Origin: Rahnella bonaserana
GTDB lineage: Bacteria > Pseudomonadota > Gammaproteobacteria > Enterobacterales > Enterobacteriaceae
Direction of reading: 5' to 3'
Assembly: GCF_019049675.1 (NCBI RefSeq)
Contig: NZ_JAFMOW010000055.1
Coordinates: forward strand, 89,364 to 153,363
Length of the DNA: 64,000 bases
Below, in pieces: positions 46,494 to 61,160 of the stretch (position 1 is the stretch's first letter; each line of letters starts with the position of its first letter). The notes below the pieces were generated by a model, which was given only the letters and a program-made list of their open reading frames with translations, did not search any database and was not told where the DNA came from. The position numbers and the translations under genes were made by a program.

Positions 46494-46641
46494 GCCGCGC
46501 TTGCCGGAATGGTCCGCACTGTATTTCAGATTCGACGTGTGAATCATTGCAATATGTTGAATCACCATCGGTGATGGGGCTTTCCCATGGGTTCTGATAC
46601 ACTTCTCCCCAAGAGTTCGACTGAAAAAGCAGGCATATAAA

Positions 46642-47397
46642 ATGGAAAAGCAGACGCAGGAAACCACTCATTTTGGTTTTCGTACAGTAGCCAAAGATGA
46701 CAAACAGGAAATGGTGGCAGAAGTCTTCCATTCCGTTGCGGCAAAATATGATTTGATGAATGACCTGATGTCTTTCGGTATTCATCGTATCTGGAAGCGC
46801 TTTACGATTGATTGCAGCGGTGTCCGTCAGGGGCATCGTGTACTGGATCTGGCCGGTGGTACGGGGGACCTGACCGCCAAGTTCTCCCGTCTGGTAGGCG
46901 AGAAAGGCGAAGTTGTGCTGGCCGATATCAACGATTCCATGCTGAAAATGGGCCGCGAAAAGCTGCGCAATCTCGGCATTGTCGGTAACGTCAGCTACGT
47001 TCAGGCGAACGCCGAAGCTCTGCCTTTCCCTGATAACTATTTTGACTGCATCACGATTTCCTTCGGTCTGCGTAACGTCACCGAAAAAGAAAAAGCGCTG
47101 CGCTCAATGTTCCGCGTGCTTAAGCCGGGCGGTCGTTTACTTGTTCTTGAATTCTCCAAACCTGTCCTCAAGCCTTTGAGCAAAGCCTACGATACTTATT
47201 CCTTCCACATTCTGCCGCGCATTGGCGAGCTGGTTGCGCAAGATGCTGAGAGTTATCGCTATCTGGCCGAATCTATCCGTATGCACCCTGATCAGGAAAC
47301 CCTTAAGGGCATGATGGGCGATGCTGGTTTTGAAAATGTCACCTATCACAATCTGACGGGTGGCATTGTCGCACTGCATCGGGGTTTCAAATTCTGA
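46642..47397 (+). CDS. ubiE: Ubiquinone/menaquinone C-methyltransferase UbiE
   Basis: SAM-dependent methyltransferase of 251 residues used in both ubiquinone and menaquinone synthesis. SAM motif I is [12 protein letters not shown] (about 67-78). The family motif [17 protein letters not shown] near residue 36 and [20 protein letters not shown] near 134 are diagnostic. It starts the ubiE-ubiJ-ubiB operon; ubiJ begins 2 bases past the stop. Confidence 0.97.
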   Translation: MEKQTQETTHFGFRTVAKDDKQEMVAEVFHSVAAKYDLMNDLMSFGIHRIWKRFTIDCSGVRQGHRVLDLAGGTGDLTAKFSRLVGEKGEVVLADINDSMLKMGREKLRNLGIVGNVSYVQANAEALPFPDNYFDCITISFGLRNVTEKEKALRSMFRVLKPGGRLLVLEFSKPVLKPLSKAYDTYSFHILPRIGELVAQDAESYRYLAESIRMHPDQETLKGMMGDAGFENVTYHNLTGGIVALHRGFKF

Positions 47398-47398
47398 T

Positions 47399-48019
47399 AT
47401 GAGTATGCCGATGTTGTTAACGCCGTTGCTGACTGCCGCTATCGAGACGCCGCTTAATTTTCTGCTTTTCAAAGATCGCAGCATGAAGGCGGCGCGCACG
47501 CGTCTGGCAGGTAAAGTTTTACGTGTTGAATTGCAGGAACTCAGCTCACCGCTGACTTTTGTTTTCAGCGAGCAAAAAATCGATGTCCTCGGACAATGGG
47601 ACGGCGCGGCCGATTGCACCGTCACTTCCCGGATTTCATCTCTGCGTAAATTACGTGACCGCCAGCAGTTGTCACCCATGATGCGCAGTGGCGAACTGGT
47701 GGTCGACGGTGATATTTCCGTGGTTCAGCAGTTCTCTGCGTTGCTGGATATGGCAGAGTTTGAGCCCGCAGAATTTCTCGCACCCTATATCGGCGATATT
47801 GCCGCTCAGGGGTTGAGTCAGGCGGTTCAGGGCGGTTTTCGTTTTCTGCAAAAAGGCCTGCAGCACCAGCAAAGTTATGTGGCGCAAACGCTGACCGAAG
47901 AGTGGAAAATGGCACCCGGCCCGCTGGAAGTCGTCTGGTTTAACGATGAAGTCACTGCACTGGAGTGTGAGCTGGATGCACTGGATAAACGTATCGAAAG
48001 ACTGGAGGGCAAACCGTGA
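47399..48019 (+). CDS. ubiJ: Ubiquinone biosynthesis accessory factor UbiJ
   Basis: SCP2-domain lipid-binding protein of 206 residues that with UbiK holds ubiquinone intermediates for the soluble Ubi complex. [19 protein letters not shown] and [16 protein letters not shown] are shared with E. coli UbiJ (201 residues), and the C-terminus is a short coiled coil ([19 protein letters not shown]). ATG 47399 is chosen, 2 bases beyond the ubiE stop; ATG 47405 is possible. It overlaps ubiB by 4 bases (GTGA). Confidence 0.94.
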   Translation: MSMPMLLTPLLTAAIETPLNFLLFKDRSMKAARTRLAGKVLRVELQELSSPLTFVFSEQKIDVLGQWDGAADCTVTSRISSLRKLRDRQQLSPMMRSGELVVDGDISVVQQFSALLDMAEFEPAEFLAPYIGDIAAQGLSQAVQGGFRFLQKGLQHQQSYVAQTLTEEWKMAPGPLEVVWFNDEVTALECELDALDKRIERLEGKP

Positions 48020-49647
48020 CGCCTAGGGAAATGCGACGTTTATACCTGATTATCCGCATGTTTCTTATCTACGGCCTTGACGAACTGATCCCTAAAATCC
48101 GCTTAACGCTGCCGCTGCGAATGGGCCGTTATCTTTTTTTCTGGTTACCTCATCGTCATAAAGATAAGCCGTTAGGCGAGCGCATGCGTCTGGCTCTGGA
48201 ACAACTCGGGCCGGTGTGGATCAAGTTTGGTCAGATGATGTCCACGCGCCGCGATCTTTTCCCTCCGCATATTGCCGATCAACTTGCTCTGCTGCAGGAC
48301 CATGTACCGCCGTTTGATGGTGCCAAAGCGCGCCAGCAAATCGATGCTGCACTCGGTGGTCCGCTGGAAACCTGGTTTGATGAATTCGATCAGACTCCGC
48401 TGGCTTCGGCCTCTATTGCACAGGTACATACGGCAATCCTCAAGGAAAACGGCAAGCCGGTCGTGCTCAAGGTGATCCGCCCGGATATTTTGCCAACTAT
48501 CGTGGCGGATATCCGCCTGATGTCGCGTCTTGCAAGCTGGCTGCCGATTCTGCTACCCGATGGCCGCCGTTTGCGCCCGCGTGAAGTGGTGCGGGAGTAT
48601 GAGAAAACCTTGCTCGATGAACTGAATCTGTTACGTGAAGCAGCAAATGCGATTCAGCTTCGTCGTAACTTTGAAGGTAGCCCGATGCTGTATGTGCCGG
48701 AAGTGTATCCGGACTACTGCAGCGAACGACTGATGGTGATGGAGCGTATTTACGGTATTCCGGTTTCTGATATTGAGGCACTGAAAAAGCAGGGCACCAA
48801 TATGAAACTGCTGGCAGAACGCGGTGTGCAGGTGTTCTTCACACAAGTCTTCCGCGACAGTTTCTTCCATGCCGATATGCATCCGGGCAATATTTTCGTC
48901 AGCTACGAAACGCCGGAAGACCCTTGCTACATAGGGATCGATTGCGGCATAGTGGGTTCGCTCAATAAGGAAGACAAGCGCTATCTGGCAGAGAACTTCA
49001 TCGCGTTCTTTAACCGCGATTATCGCAAAGTTGCTGAGCTGCATGTTGATTCCGGCTGGGTTCCCCGCGATACCAACGTTGAAGAATTCGAATTTGCTAT
49101 CCGTACGGTCTGTGAACCTATTTTTGAGAAACCCCTGGCAGAGATTTCTTTTGGCAACGTATTGTTAAACCTGTTTAACACGGCGCGCCGCTTTAATATG
49201 GAAGTCCAGCCTCAACTGGTGTTGCTGCAAAAAACACTGTTGTATGTCGAAGGCCTGGGGCGTCAGCTTTATCCTCAGCTGGATTTGTGGACCACGGCGA
49301 AGCCGTTCCTTGAAAGCTGGGTACGCGATCAGGTCGGTTTACCGGCGATGATCCGCGCACTGAAAGAGCGTGCACCGTTCTGGCTCGAGAAAATGCCTGA
49401 GTTGCCGGATTTGGTGTATCAGAGTCTGCATCAGCATAAGCTGTTGCAATACAACATTGAAAAGCTTTCCTCGCAGATCCATAACCAGAGTTCCCGTCAG
49501 GGGCAGTCTCGTTATCTTCTGGGAATAGGTGCGACGCTGTTGTTAAGCGGGACGCTTTTGCTGTTAGGCGACGTGAAGATTTATCCGGCCTGCCTGATGG
49601 CTGCCGGTGCTGTTTCCTGGTTAATCGGATGGAAGCGCGCCAGCTAA
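48016..49647 (+). CDS. ubiB: Ubiquinone biosynthesis ATPase/kinase-like protein UbiB
   Basis: Atypical ADCK/UbiB kinase-like protein of 543 residues needed for ubiquinone synthesis. The family features are [14 protein letters not shown] (KxGQ motif), [11 protein letters not shown] (Ala-rich loop), [10 protein letters not shown] (Lys), [13 protein letters not shown] (catalytic loop) and GIDCGIVG (metal Asp). Two C-terminal TM helices (about 499-540) anchor it in the inner membrane. It starts with GTG 48016 inside the ubiJ end. Confidence 0.96.
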   Translation: MTPREMRRLYLIIRMFLIYGLDELIPKIRLTLPLRMGRYLFFWLPHRHKDKPLGERMRLALEQLGPVWIKFGQMMSTRRDLFPPHIADQLALLQDHVPPFDGAKARQQIDAALGGPLETWFDEFDQTPLASASIAQVHTAILKENGKPVVLKVIRPDILPTIVADIRLMSRLASWLPILLPDGRRLRPREVVREYEKTLLDELNLLREAANAIQLRRNFEGSPMLYVPEVYPDYCSERLMVMERIYGIPVSDIEALKKQGTNMKLLAERGVQVFFTQVFRDSFFHADMHPGNIFVSYETPEDPCYIGIDCGIVGSLNKEDKRYLAENFIAFFNRDYRKVAELHVDSGWVPRDTNVEEFEFAIRTVCEPIFEKPLAEISFGNVLLNLFNTARRFNMEVQPQLVLLQKTLLYVEGLGRQLYPQLDLWTTAKPFLESWVRDQVGLPAMIRALKERAPFWLEKMPELPDLVYQSLHQHKLLQYNIEKLSSQIHNQSSRQGQSRYLLGIGATLLLSGTLLLLGDVKIYPACLMAAGAVSWLIGWKRAS

Positions 49648-49719
49648 TCGTATTGTTTTAAATTGAATGCCGTTTGCGAACGGCAATGAATGTCGTTCCT
49701 TCCTATTGAGGTGAAAATA

Positions 49720-49986
49720 ATGGGTGGTATTAGTATTACAAAAATCCTGATTCTCGTTGTTCTTGTGGTACTGCTGTTCGGTACGAAGAAACTGCGTGGT
49801 CTGGGTTCTGATCTGGGCGCTTCCATCAAAGGCTTCAAAAAAGCCATGAGTGATGACGACAGTCAGCCAAAAACCAAAGACGCTGACATTTCTCCAACTG
49901 ATGCTGATTTCGCGGCAAAGTCTGTTGAAAGCAAGCCGGAAGCGAAAGCAGAAGATACCAAGAGCCAAAACAAAGAGCAGGTATAA
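49720..49986 (+). CDS. tatA: Twin-arginine translocase subunit TatA
   Basis: Pore-forming Tat subunit of 88 residues (E. coli 89). MGGISITKILILVVLVVLLF is the single TM helix, followed by the amphipathic helix GSDLGASIKGFKKAM and an acidic tail ending KEQV. ATG 49720 has GAGGTG upstream; an in-frame ATG ten codons earlier would break the family N-terminus. First gene of tatABC. Confidence 0.97.
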   Translation: MGGISITKILILVVLVVLLFGTKKLRGLGSDLGASIKGFKKAMSDDDSQPKTKDADISPTDADFAAKSVESKPEAKAEDTKSQNKEQV

Positions 49987-49989
49987 GCC

Positions 49990-50637
49990 GTGTTCGATAT
50001 TGGATTTAGTGAACTGCTGCTGGTATTGGTGATTGGCCTGGTTGTTCTCGGGCCGGAGCGTTTACCTGTTGCAGTGAGAACAGTAGCAGGCTGGATCCGT
50101 ACGCTTCGTGCAATGGCCGCTTCAGTGCAAAGCGAATTATCGCAGGAACTGAAACTTCAGGAGCTGCAGGATAGCCTGAAGAAAGCGGAAGAATCCGGTC
50201 TGAAGAATTTAACGCCTGAAATCAAAGCGTCTATGGACGAATTGAAAGAAGCGGCAGAATCCATGAAAAAGTCTATCAACTCAGGGCTAAACCCTGCGGA
50301 GAAGGCGGTGGAAGAGGCCAAAGCGGAAGGCAATACCATTCATAATCCGGTTCTGGATGAAGCGGAAGCGCATCATGACGCGGGTGTCTCACCGGCGACG
50401 GCAGACAAAGTGGTTTCTGCTCCGGCAGGTGCGCCACAAAGCGCTGTTGAAGCCGCACTGGCATCGAATAAATCCGCTCATGCTGCTCAGCCATTGATGA
50501 CACCAACGGAACCGGTGCCTGATTCTTCTGTTGAGGTTGCACCGGTGACGAAAGCTGTTGTGGATGAAGCCCCCGTGGCTGAACCTGCCGCACCCGTCAA
50601 ACCGGCTTCATCAACTCAAACGACAGGTGACCGTTAA
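49990..50637 (+). CDS. tatB: Twin-arginine translocase subunit TatB
   Basis: Tat receptor subunit of 215 residues. GTG 49990 starts [20 protein letters not shown], the TM helix, then the hinge GPERLP and a long amphipathic helix. The C-terminal tail, rich in Ala, Pro and Glu, is longer than in E. coli (171) and low-complexity. It begins 3 bases after tatA and stops 2 bases before tatC. Confidence 0.96.
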   Translation: MFDIGFSELLLVLVIGLVVLGPERLPVAVRTVAGWIRTLRAMAASVQSELSQELKLQELQDSLKKAEESGLKNLTPEIKASMDELKEAAESMKKSINSGLNPAEKAVEEAKAEGNTIHNPVLDEAEAHHDAGVSPATADKVVSAPAGAPQSAVEAALASNKSAHAAQPLMTPTEPVPDSSVEVAPVTKAVVDEAPVAEPAAPVKPASSTQTTGDR

Positions 50638-50639
50638 AC

Positions 50640-51407
50640 ATGGCAGTTGAAGATACTCAACCACTCATCAGTCATCTGATTGAGCTACGCAAGCGCCTGC
50701 TGAATGCCATTATCTGCATTCTGGTGGTGTTTTTAGCGCTGGTTTATTTTGCGAATGACATCTATCAGCTGGTGGCTTCACCGCTGATTAAGCAGATGCC
50801 GATGGGCGCGAGCATGATTGCGACCGACGTCGCATCACCGTTCTTTACGCCAATTAAACTGACGATGATCGTTTCGGTGTTCTTATCAGCACCGTTCATT
50901 TTGTATCAGGTCTGGGCATTTGTGGCCCCTGCGCTTTACAAACATGAACGACGTCTGATGATGCCGCTGCTGTTCTCAAGCTCTGCGTTATTCTACCTCG
51001 GCGTGGCATTTGCCTATTTCGTGGTGTTCCCGCTGGCGTTTGCTTTCTTTGCGAAAACAGCGCCGGTTGGCGTACAGATTGCGACTGACATTAACAACTA
51101 TCTCGATTTCGTGATGGCGTTGTTTATGGCCTTTGGTGTGTCTTTCGAGGTGCCCATCGCGATTGTGCTGCTTTGCTGGAGTGGCGTGACCACGCCGGAA
51201 GACCTGAAAAAGAAACGTCCGTATGTCCTGGTTGGGGCATTCGTGGTTGGCATGTTGTTAACGCCTCCGGATGTGTTCTCGCAAACGCTGCTGGCAATCC
51301 CGATGTATCTGCTGTTTGAAATCGGGGTGTTCTTTGCCCGTTTCTACGTCGGAGCACGCCGCCGGTCTGATGTCGATACTGATACCGATCCGGATCAGCC
51401 AGCATAA
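50640..51407 (+). CDS. tatC: Twin-arginine translocase subunit TatC
   Basis: Multispanning Tat core protein of 255 residues with six TM helices. The N-terminal [13 protein letters not shown] recognises twin-arginine signal peptides, and [22 protein letters not shown] is the family signature. Third gene of the tatABC operon. Confidence 0.97.
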   Translation: MAVEDTQPLISHLIELRKRLLNAIICILVVFLALVYFANDIYQLVASPLIKQMPMGASMIATDVASPFFTPIKLTMIVSVFLSAPFILYQVWAFVAPALYKHERRLMMPLLFSSSALFYLGVAFAYFVVFPLAFAFFAKTAPVGVQIATDINNYLDFVMALFMAFGVSFEVPIAIVLLCWSGVTTPEDLKKKRPYVLVGAFVVGMLLTPPDVFSQTLLAIPMYLLFEIGVFFARFYVGARRRSDVDTDTDPDQPA

Positions 51408-51425
51408 TCCTTTTTCTGCTTTAAA

Positions 51426-51453
51426 AAACCGCCCTGATGGGCGGTTTCTGTTT
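51426..51453 (+). terminator. Terminator after tatC
   Basis: Perfect stem AAACCGCCC (51426-51434) / GGGCGGTTT (51439-51447), loop TGAT, then CTGTTT. It ends 11 bases before tatD, so tatD transcription is at least partly separate from tatABC, or relies on read-through. Confidence 0.82.
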
Positions 51454-51464
51454 CAGGACTCTCC

Positions 51465-52256
51465 ATGTTTGAAATCGGTATAAACCTCACCAGCAGTCAG
51501 TTTGACAAAGACCGTCAGCAGGTGGTGGAAAGAGCCCGGGCCGCCGGGCTGAGCGGTATGTTGATCACCGGCACTTCCGCTCAGGAAAGTGTCGACGCGC
51601 AGAGGATGGCGGCAGAGCATCCGGACTTCTGCTGGTCTACCGCGGGCGTGCACCCGCATCAGGCCAGCGAATGGAATGAGCAGGTGGCTGCAAGCATTCG
51701 TCAGATGGCTGAATTGCCCAATGTTGTCGCTATCGGTGAATGCGGGCTGGATTTCAATCGCAACTTTTCTCCGGCAGACCTTCAGGAAGCGGCTTTTACG
51801 GCGCAGCTTGCACTGGCGAAAGAGTTACAGTTGCCGGTGTTTTTGCATTGCCGTGACGCCGGTGAGCGTTTTGCCGCATTGCTGAAACCCTGGCTGGCAG
51901 ATTTGCCGGGTGGCGTGGTGCATTGTTTTACCGGCACCCGCCATGAGCTTGAGTTGTATTTGTCTCTGGGTCTGTCGATTGGAATTACCGGATGGGTATG
52001 CGACGAGCGTCGTGGACTGGAACTGCGTGAAATGCTGCCGCTGATACCGGCTGAACGGCTGATGCTGGAAACGGATGCGCCGTATTTGTTGCCACGGGAT
52101 ATGGAGAACAAACCAAAGAACCGTCGCAATGAACCGGCTTTCCTGCCGCATATCGTAAATCAGGTGGCACTGTGGCGGGGTGAAGACCCGCAATGGCTGG
52201 CTGATATCACGGACGCCAATGCGCGCAAGCTCTTTGCGTTACCTGAACGTCGCTGA
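51465..52256 (+). CDS. tatD: TatD-family DNase
   Basis: Metal-dependent 3'-5' exonuclease with a TIM-barrel fold, 263 residues. Metal ligands are in [10 protein letters not shown] (HxH-like), AIGECGLDF (Glu), FLHCRDA (His) and [11 protein letters not shown] (Asp). Despite its name it is not needed for Tat export. It starts [13 protein letters not shown] at 51465. Convergent with rfaH. Confidence 0.95.
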   Translation: MFEIGINLTSSQFDKDRQQVVERARAAGLSGMLITGTSAQESVDAQRMAAEHPDFCWSTAGVHPHQASEWNEQVAASIRQMAELPNVVAIGECGLDFNRNFSPADLQEAAFTAQLALAKELQLPVFLHCRDAGERFAALLKPWLADLPGGVVHCFTGTRHELELYLSLGLSIGITGWVCDERRGLELREMLPLIPAERLMLETDAPYLLPRDMENKPKNRRNEPAFLPHIVNQVALWRGEDPQWLADITDANARKLFALPERR

Positions 52257-52267
52257 CGCCAATGAAA

Positions 52268-52288
52268 AGGCACCGCAAAAGGGTGCCT
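52268..52288. terminator. Bidirectional terminator between tatD and rfaH
   Basis: AGGCACC (52268-52274) / GGTGCCT (52282-52288), loop GCAAAAG. GTTTAGTCTT follows on plus and TTTCATT on minus. Confidence 0.78.
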
Positions 52289-52317
52289 GTTTAGTCTTAA
52301 TATGTCGAAAATACCGG

Positions 52318-52806
52318 TCAGAGTTTCTGGAAGTGGGTGTTTTCTATGCTCTGGCGAACGGGCTGATTGATCAGGTTGAGCATCAGCAGCGAACGGGCCT
52401 CGCCATCCGGTTCGGTATAAATGGCTTCGATTCCGGCGAAAATACCGTCAGTGATGACAACCGGATCGCCTTCATAAGGCGTATCGGGATCGCGGATTTC
52501 AATTGTCGGCGGCTCCATCAGTTGTTTGATAACGTCCGGCTGGACGGTTGCCAGCTTTGCACCAAAGCGGATGAAGTGGCTGACGCCACGGGTGGCGTTA
52601 ATCGTCGTGGTATGGATCCGCTCAGGGTCAAACTCAATGAACATGTAATTTGGAAACAGGGGCTCGCTGACCGCCGTACGGCGTCCACGCACCAGCTTTT
52701 CCAGTGTGATCATCGGTGTCAGACAGTTTACCTGTTGGCGCTCAAGATGTTCCTTGGCGCGCAGAAGCTGACCACGTTTGCAATAGAGTAAATACCAGGA
52801 TTCCAT
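52318..52806 (-). CDS. rfaH: Transcription elongation/antitermination factor RfaH
   Basis: NusG paralogue that boosts LPS, capsule and other long operons carrying ops sites. ATG 52806 gives 162 residues, exactly the E. coli length, beginning [14 protein letters not shown]; an upstream ATG in frame would add an unconserved 23 residues. NGN domain at about 1-100 with [13 protein letters not shown], then the fold-switching KOW domain with [17 protein letters not shown]. No ops element was seen in this window. Confidence 0.96.
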   Translation of the reverse strand: MESWYLLYCKRGQLLRAKEHLERQQVNCLTPMITLEKLVRGRRTAVSEPLFPNYMFIEFDPERIHTTTINATRGVSHFIRFGAKLATVQPDVIKQLMEPPTIEIRDPDTPYEGDPVVITDGIFAGIEAIYTEPDGEARSLLMLNLINQPVRQSIENTHFQKL

Positions 52807-52978
52807 AGGTTCCCACATTAAAGCGTCGAGCGGGGCAGCATACCAAAAGCCGCTCATGAGATACAGACAGTGCAAGTCTTTGCAGACGTTTGCTGATTGT
52901 CGACCCGTTATCTTTTATTATCGAAGAAATGCACCTTCTTATCCCCCCTAATAGTCTTATTTTATCAGGAGAAGTCTC

Positions 52979-53704
52979 ATGGAGTTGTTCTTACTGAGTA
53001 ACGGTAAGCTCTCAGGCGAATCAGAGTTACTGGGCTACGCGAAAGCGCGCATCCAGGCCATGTTGCAGGCCCGCAAAATTACTTCAGCCGTCCTGATCCC
53101 TTACGCTCTGATCCGCAGTGATTATGACGCGCGTGCGAAAGAACTTTCCGATGCGCTGGGTATTCAGGTCAGCAGTATTCATCATGCAGAAAGCCCGGCT
53201 GAGGCGATTGCCAGCGCAGAATGTATTCTTATCAGCGGCGGGAATACCTGGATGCTCAATCAGATGCTGCATGAAAACAGCCTGATTGTGCCAATTCAGC
53301 GCGCAGTGCGTGAGCGCAATGTGCCTTATGTCGGCTGGAGCGCAGGTTGTAATGTCGCGACGCCAAGCATTCGTACCACCAATGATATGCCGGTGCGTAA
53401 CTCTGTTGTTCTGCCTGCTCTGGGCCTGTTCCCGGTGCAAATCAATCCACATTATATTGATGCACATTTAAGCGGTCACATGGGTGAAACGCGTGATGAG
53501 CGTATTGCAGAGTTCTGCGCGGTTAATCCGTCTGAATCCGTGATTGCGTTGCGTGAAGGCAGTTTGCTGCAGGTGTCTGGTAACGATCTGAGTTACTTCA
53601 GCGCTAAAGAGCAGGGTTTCAAAGTGTTCCGCCACGGGCAGGAAACGCAGGAATATCAGGATACTCAGGCGATTCAGCCTTTGGTACCTTTTAACTGCCA
53701 GTGA
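52979..53704 (+). CDS. pepE: Alpha-aspartyl dipeptidase (peptidase E)
   Basis: Serine peptidase of family S51 that cleaves N-terminal Asp dipeptides. The 241 residues have the nucleophile S121 in VGWSAGCNV, with D136 (TNDMP) and H158 (INPHYIDAH), each one position later than in the Salmonella enzyme. ISGGNTWML is another family motif. The C-terminus extends about 12 residues beyond E. coli PepE (229). It lies between rfaH and ubiD; in E. coli it is elsewhere. Confidence 0.95.
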   Translation: MELFLLSNGKLSGESELLGYAKARIQAMLQARKITSAVLIPYALIRSDYDARAKELSDALGIQVSSIHHAESPAEAIASAECILISGGNTWMLNQMLHENSLIVPIQRAVRERNVPYVGWSAGCNVATPSIRTTNDMPVRNSVVLPALGLFPVQINPHYIDAHLSGHMGETRDERIAEFCAVNPSESVIALREGSLLQVSGNDLSYFSAKEQGFKVFRHGQETQEYQDTQAIQPLVPFNCQ

Positions 53705-53895
53705 TTTTCGCACAAATCTAAATACGCACCGTCAGACCAGAATTAACGGGACTGGCGGTTATACTGCTTTTTCGTTATCGGCGTTGACTTAGGGTAGAAT
53801 CTTACTAAAAAGAAACCTGCTGATAACAAAAAAGCAGCAACAACCCCGGAGAGGCTCTATAATGCCCTCCTTCAACCCGGCGACTCAGAATTAGC

Positions 53896-55386
53896 ATGAA
53901 ATACCGTGATTTACGTGACTTCCTCTCGTTACTCGAAAAGAGAGGCCAGCTGAAACGCATTAGCCAGTCTGTCGACCCTTATCTGGAAATGACCGAGATT
54001 GCCGATCGCACCTTGCGTGCTGGCGGCCCGGCTCTGTTGTTCGAAAATCCAAAAGGCTATGACATGCCAGTTCTGTGCAATTTATTCGGTACACCACAGC
54101 GTGTGGCGATGGGCATGGGCAAAGAAGATGTCAGTGCGTTGCGTGAAGTCGGTGAATTGCTAGCCTTTCTGAAAGAACCTGAACCGCCGCGCGGTTTTCG
54201 TGATTTATTCGACAAAGCACCGAAGTTTAAACAAGTGCTGAATATGCCGACCAAAGTGCTGCATTCCGCACCCTGTCAGGAACAGATTTGGGAAGGCGAC
54301 GCGGTCGACATCACTAAGATCCCCGTGATGCAGTGCTGGCCGGAAGACGCAGCTCCGCTGATCACCTGGGGTCTTACTGTCACCCGTGGGCCGAGTAAAC
54401 CGCGTCAGAATCTGGGCATTTACCGCCAGCAGGTGCTGGGCAAAAACAAAGTGATCATGCGCTGGTTGTCTCATCGCGGCGGCGCACTGGATTTCCAGGA
54501 GTGGTGCCAGCAGAATCCCGGACAGCGTTTTCCGGTTTCTGTGGCGCTGGGTGCCGATCCGGCAACGATTCTTGGTGCCGTGACGCCGGTTCCCGATACG
54601 CTTTCTGAATATGCCTTCGCGGGTTTGTTACGCGGCAATAAAACCGAAGTCGTAAAATGTATTTCTAACGATCTGGAAGTCCCGGCAAGCGCTGAAATTG
54701 TGCTGGAAGGGTACATTGAGCCGGGCGAAATGGCCCCTGAAGGCCCTTATGGTGACCATACCGGCTACTATAATGAAGTAGACAGTTTCCCGGTATTCAC
54801 CATTACGCACATGACGCAGCGTAAAGACGCTATCTATCATTCGACCTACACCGGCCGTCCGCCGGATGAACCTGCGGTTCTGGGTGTCGCGCTGAATGAA
54901 GTGTTCGTGCCCATCCTGAAAAAGCAGTTTCCGGAAATTGTGGACTTCTATCTGCCGCCAGAGGGTTGCTCCTACCGTCTGGCAGTCGTTACCATGAAGA
55001 AGCAGTATGCCGGTCATGCAAAACGCGTGATGATGGGCGTCTGGTCATTCCTGCGTCAGTTCATGTACACCAAGTTTGTGATTGTGTGCGACGACGATGT
55101 GAATGCCCGCGACTGGAACGATGTGATTTGGGCGATTACCACCCGTATGGATCCTGCACGGGATACGGTGCTGGTCGAAAATACGCCAATCGATTATCTC
55201 GATTTTGCTTCCCCGGTTTCGGGGCTTGGCTCAAAAATGGGGATGGATGCGACCAACAAATGGCCGGGTGAAACGCAGCGTGAATGGGGACGTCCGATTG
55301 TGAAAGATCCGGAAGTCACCGCGCGTATCGATGCTATTTGGGATGAACTCGCTATTCTTAATGATAAAGACGATGCGAAAAAATAA
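53896..55386 (+). CDS. ubiD: 3-Octaprenyl-4-hydroxybenzoate decarboxylase UbiD
   Basis: Prenyl-FMN-dependent decarboxylase of ubiquinone synthesis, 496 residues (E. coli 497). The conserved catalytic region with [14 protein letters not shown] (Glu, Asp and Arg/Glu triad region) is at about 279-292, and [12 protein letters not shown] near 50 is diagnostic. It precedes fre, as in E. coli. Confidence 0.97.
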   Translation: MKYRDLRDFLSLLEKRGQLKRISQSVDPYLEMTEIADRTLRAGGPALLFENPKGYDMPVLCNLFGTPQRVAMGMGKEDVSALREVGELLAFLKEPEPPRGFRDLFDKAPKFKQVLNMPTKVLHSAPCQEQIWEGDAVDITKIPVMQCWPEDAAPLITWGLTVTRGPSKPRQNLGIYRQQVLGKNKVIMRWLSHRGGALDFQEWCQQNPGQRFPVSVALGADPATILGAVTPVPDTLSEYAFAGLLRGNKTEVVKCISNDLEVPASAEIVLEGYIEPGEMAPEGPYGDHTGYYNEVDSFPVFTITHMTQRKDAIYHSTYTGRPPDEPAVLGVALNEVFVPILKKQFPEIVDFYLPPEGCSYRLAVVTMKKQYAGHAKRVMMGVWSFLRQFMYTKFVIVCDDDVNARDWNDVIWAITTRMDPARDTVLVENTPIDYLDFASPVSGLGSKMGMDATNKWPGETQREWGRPIVKDPEVTARIDAIWDELAILNDKDDAKK

Positions 55387-55434
55387 TCGAATCTTTGTCC
55401 TACGCTTTGCTTTGATGACCCACAGAGGGAACGC

Positions 55435-56136
55435 ATGACAACATTGAGCTGTAAAGTGACCTCGGTTGAGGCGATAACGGATACGGTGTATCGCGTCCGC
55501 CTGGTTCCGGAAGCGCCTTTCTCGTTCCGCGCGGGTCAGTATCTGATGGTCGTAATGGACGAGCGTGATAAGCGCCCGTTCTCACTGGCCTCCACGCCTG
55601 CGCAACACAATGTCATTGAGTTGCACATCGGCGCGTCAGAACTGAATCTGTATGCGATGGCGGTGATGGATCGTATTCTGAAAGAGCAGGCAATCACCGT
55701 CGATATCCCGCACGGCGATGCCTGGCTGCGTGAAGACGGCGAGCGTCCGCTGGTGCTGATTGCCGGTGGTACTGGCTTCTCCTATGTCCGTTCGATTCTT
55801 ATCACCGCACTTGAGCAGCAGCCGCACCGCGATATCTCCATTTACTGGGGCGGTCGTGAACTGAAGCATTTGTACGATCTCGGTGAGCTGGAAGCGATGA
55901 GCATTAATCATCCGAACCTGAAAGTGATCCCGGTGGTTGAACAGCCGGAAGAGGGCTGGCAGGGCAGAAGCGGTACCGTGCTGAGCGCGGTTTTACAGGA
56001 TTTCTCTTCGCTGGCTGAGCACGATATTTATATCGCCGGTCGTTTTGAGATGGCTAAAATCGCCCGTGAACGTTTTGTCGCGGAACGTGGTGCGCAGGAA
56101 GATCGTCTGTTTGGTGATGCCTTCTCTTTCATCTGA
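55435..56136 (+). CDS. fre: NAD(P)H-flavin reductase Fre
   Basis: Reduces free flavins with NAD(P)H, supplying reduced FMN among others to UbiX/UbiD-type chemistry and iron reduction. The 233 residues match E. coli Fre, with the flavin-binding RPFSLAS at about 46-52 and NAD-binding [10 protein letters not shown] and YWGGRE. It follows ubiD by 48 bases. Confidence 0.96.
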   Translation: MTTLSCKVTSVEAITDTVYRVRLVPEAPFSFRAGQYLMVVMDERDKRPFSLASTPAQHNVIELHIGASELNLYAMAVMDRILKEQAITVDIPHGDAWLREDGERPLVLIAGGTGFSYVRSILITALEQQPHRDISIYWGGRELKHLYDLGELEAMSINHPNLKVIPVVEQPEEGWQGRSGTVLSAVLQDFSSLAEHDIYIAGRFEMAKIARERFVAERGAQEDRLFGDAFSFI

Positions 56137-56171
56137 TTTGCATTTAAGGATGAAAGAGTAAGAGGAAAAAG

Positions 56172-56190
56172 CCCGCCCCTGACAGGCGGG
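56172..56190 (-). terminator. Minus-strand terminator of fadBA
   Basis: On the minus strand, CCCGCC and GGCGGG pair (56172-56177 with 56185-56190) around a 7-base loop, then GCTTTTTCC. It is a backup to the hairpin at 56226-56248. Confidence 0.7.
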
Positions 56191-56225
56191 AAAACGGCAA
56201 CTAAAACGGGTAAGATACATTGATG

Positions 56226-56251
56226 AAAGCGGGCTAAATGCCCGCTTTTTT
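56226..56251. terminator. Terminator between convergent fre and fadA
   Basis: AAAGCGGGC (56226-56234) / GCCCGCTTT (56240-56248), loop TAAAT, then T residues to 56251. It ends fre and, read backwards, fadA. Confidence 0.9.
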
Positions 56252-56271
56252 GTTTTTGCACAAAGAGAGAA

Positions 56272-59639
<3,368 letters not shown>

Positions 59640-59665
59640 GTGTCTCTCCTGAATCATCTGGGATG

Positions 59666-59682
59666 ATCTGGTATGACCAGAT
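59666..59682. promoter_or_regulatory. FadR operator of fadBA
   Basis: ATCTGGTATGACCAGAT is a near-perfect palindrome (CTGGT-N3-ACCAG) differing from the E. coli fadB operator, as I remember it, by one base in the centre. FadR represses here unless long-chain acyl-CoA is present. Confidence 0.85.
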
Positions 59683-59828
59683 GCTTTGGAGTGTGGTTTT
59701 TATGTTAATAATTTGCAAATGAGATGTGTTTTATTTGCAGGCAAGATCACAAACCTTCCGGGACTATGGTCACGGTGAGGCTGTGGTAAGATGCTGCATC
59801 GTCTTTCAGGTGAAAAAAGGACAGTTGG

Positions 59829-61160
59829 ATGGAATCGCTTACTACGCTTTATAAAGAACACATCGCCACGCTGCAGACGCGTGCCCGTGAAATTCTGCAA
59901 CGTTCTCAGCTTGATGCGTTACTGATTCACTCTGGTGAATTGCTGACGACCTTCCTTGATGACCACAGTTATCCGTTCAAAGTAAACCCGCAGTTTAAAG
60001 CCTGGGTACCGGTCACTCAGGTGCCGAATTGCTGGTTATGGGTGGATGGCGTGAATGCGCCTAAACTGTGGTTCTATTCGCCGGTGGACTACTGGCACAG
60101 CCACGAGCCGCTGCCGGAGTCTTTCTGGACTAAAGAAGTTTCCCTGACGCCGCTGGCCAATGCCGATGACATCAAAGGCCAGTTGCCGGTTGATCTCAAG
60201 CGCGTCGGTTATATCGGTTACAGTCAGGATCGCGCCATCAGCATGAGCATCCCTGCAGCGAACGTGAACCCGAAAGCGGTGCTGGATTACCTGCATTATC
60301 ATCGCGCCTACAAAACAGATTACGAACTGGCCTGTATGCGTGAAGCGCAGAAAGTGGCAGTGAGCGGCCACCGTGCGGCGAAAGAAGCATTCCTTTCCGG
60401 CATGAGCGAGTTCGATATCAACCTTGCGTACCTGACTGCCACCGGTCATCGCGATACCGATGTGCCTTACAGCAACATCGTCGCGCTCAATGAACACGCT
60501 TCCGTGCTGCATTACACCACGCTCGATAACCAGCCACCTGCCGAAATGCGCAGTTTCCTGCTGGATGCGGGTGCGGAATACAATGGTTATGCCGCTGACC
60601 TGACGCGGACTTATGCCGCAAAACCGGACAGTGATTTCGCTGCGCTGATCAAAGATCTGAATACCGAAGAACTGGCGCTGATCGATACGATTAAAGCCGG
60701 TGTGCGCTATACCGACTATCATGTTCAGATGCATCACCGTATCGCCAAATTATTGAAAGCCCACAAGCTGGTGGTCGATATCAGTGAAGATGCGATGGTT
60801 GAACAGAACCTGACCGGGCCTTTCCTGCCGCATGGTCTGGGACATCCGCTGGGATTACAGGTACACGATGTGGCCGGTTTCATGCAGGACGACACCGGTA
60901 CGCATCTGGCGGCACCTTCGCAATATCCTTACCTGCGTTGTACCCGTGTCCTTGAGCCGGGCATGGTGCTGACTATCGAGCCAGGTTTGTATTTCATTGA
61001 TTCGTTGCTGTTACCGTGGCGCGAAGGGCAGTTCAGCAAACACTTTGCGTGGGATCGTATCGACGCCATGAAGCCGTTTGGCGGCATTCGTATCGAAGAT
61101 AACATTGTCATCCACGATAATCGTATCGAGAACATGACACGTGATCTGAAGCTGGCCTGA
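59829..61160 (+). CDS. pepQ: Xaa-Pro dipeptidase (prolidase) PepQ
   Basis: Mn-dependent dipeptidase of the M24 pita-bread fold, 443 residues, equal to E. coli PepQ. Metal ligands lie in [19 protein letters not shown] (two Asp), [13 protein letters not shown] (His), LTIEPGLYF (Glu) and GGIRIEDN (Glu). It is divergent from fadBA. Its stop overlaps the yigZ start by one base (TGATG). Confidence 0.97.
   Translation: MESLTTLYKEHIATLQTRAREILQRSQLDALLIHSGELLTTFLDDHSYPFKVNPQFKAWVPVTQVPNCWLWVDGVNAPKLWFYSPVDYWHSHEPLPESFWTKEVSLTPLANADDIKGQLPVDLKRVGYIGYSQDRAISMSIPAANVNPKAVLDYLHYHRAYKTDYELACMREAQKVAVSGHRAAKEAFLSGMSEFDINLAYLTATGHRDTDVPYSNIVALNEHASVLHYTTLDNQPPAEMRSFLLDAGAEYNGYAADLTRTYAAKPDSDFAALIKDLNTEELALIDTIKAGVRYTDYHVQMHHRIAKLLKAHKLVVDISEDAMVEQNLTGPFLPHGLGHPLGLQVHDVAGFMQDDTGTHLAAPSQYPYLRCTRVLEPGMVLTIEPGLYFIDSLLLPWREGQFSKHFAWDRIDAMKPFGGIRIEDNIVIHDNRIENMTRDLKLA

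Noticed and set aside
46561..46575. Short hairpin ATCACC/GGTGAT between rmuC and ubiE
   Set aside because: A 6-bp stem with a 3-base loop and no T-run; too short to call a terminator or regulatory site.
52180..52791. Plus-strand frame spanning the tatD end and rfaH
   Set aside because: Antisense to rfaH, runs through the bidirectional terminator, no homology.
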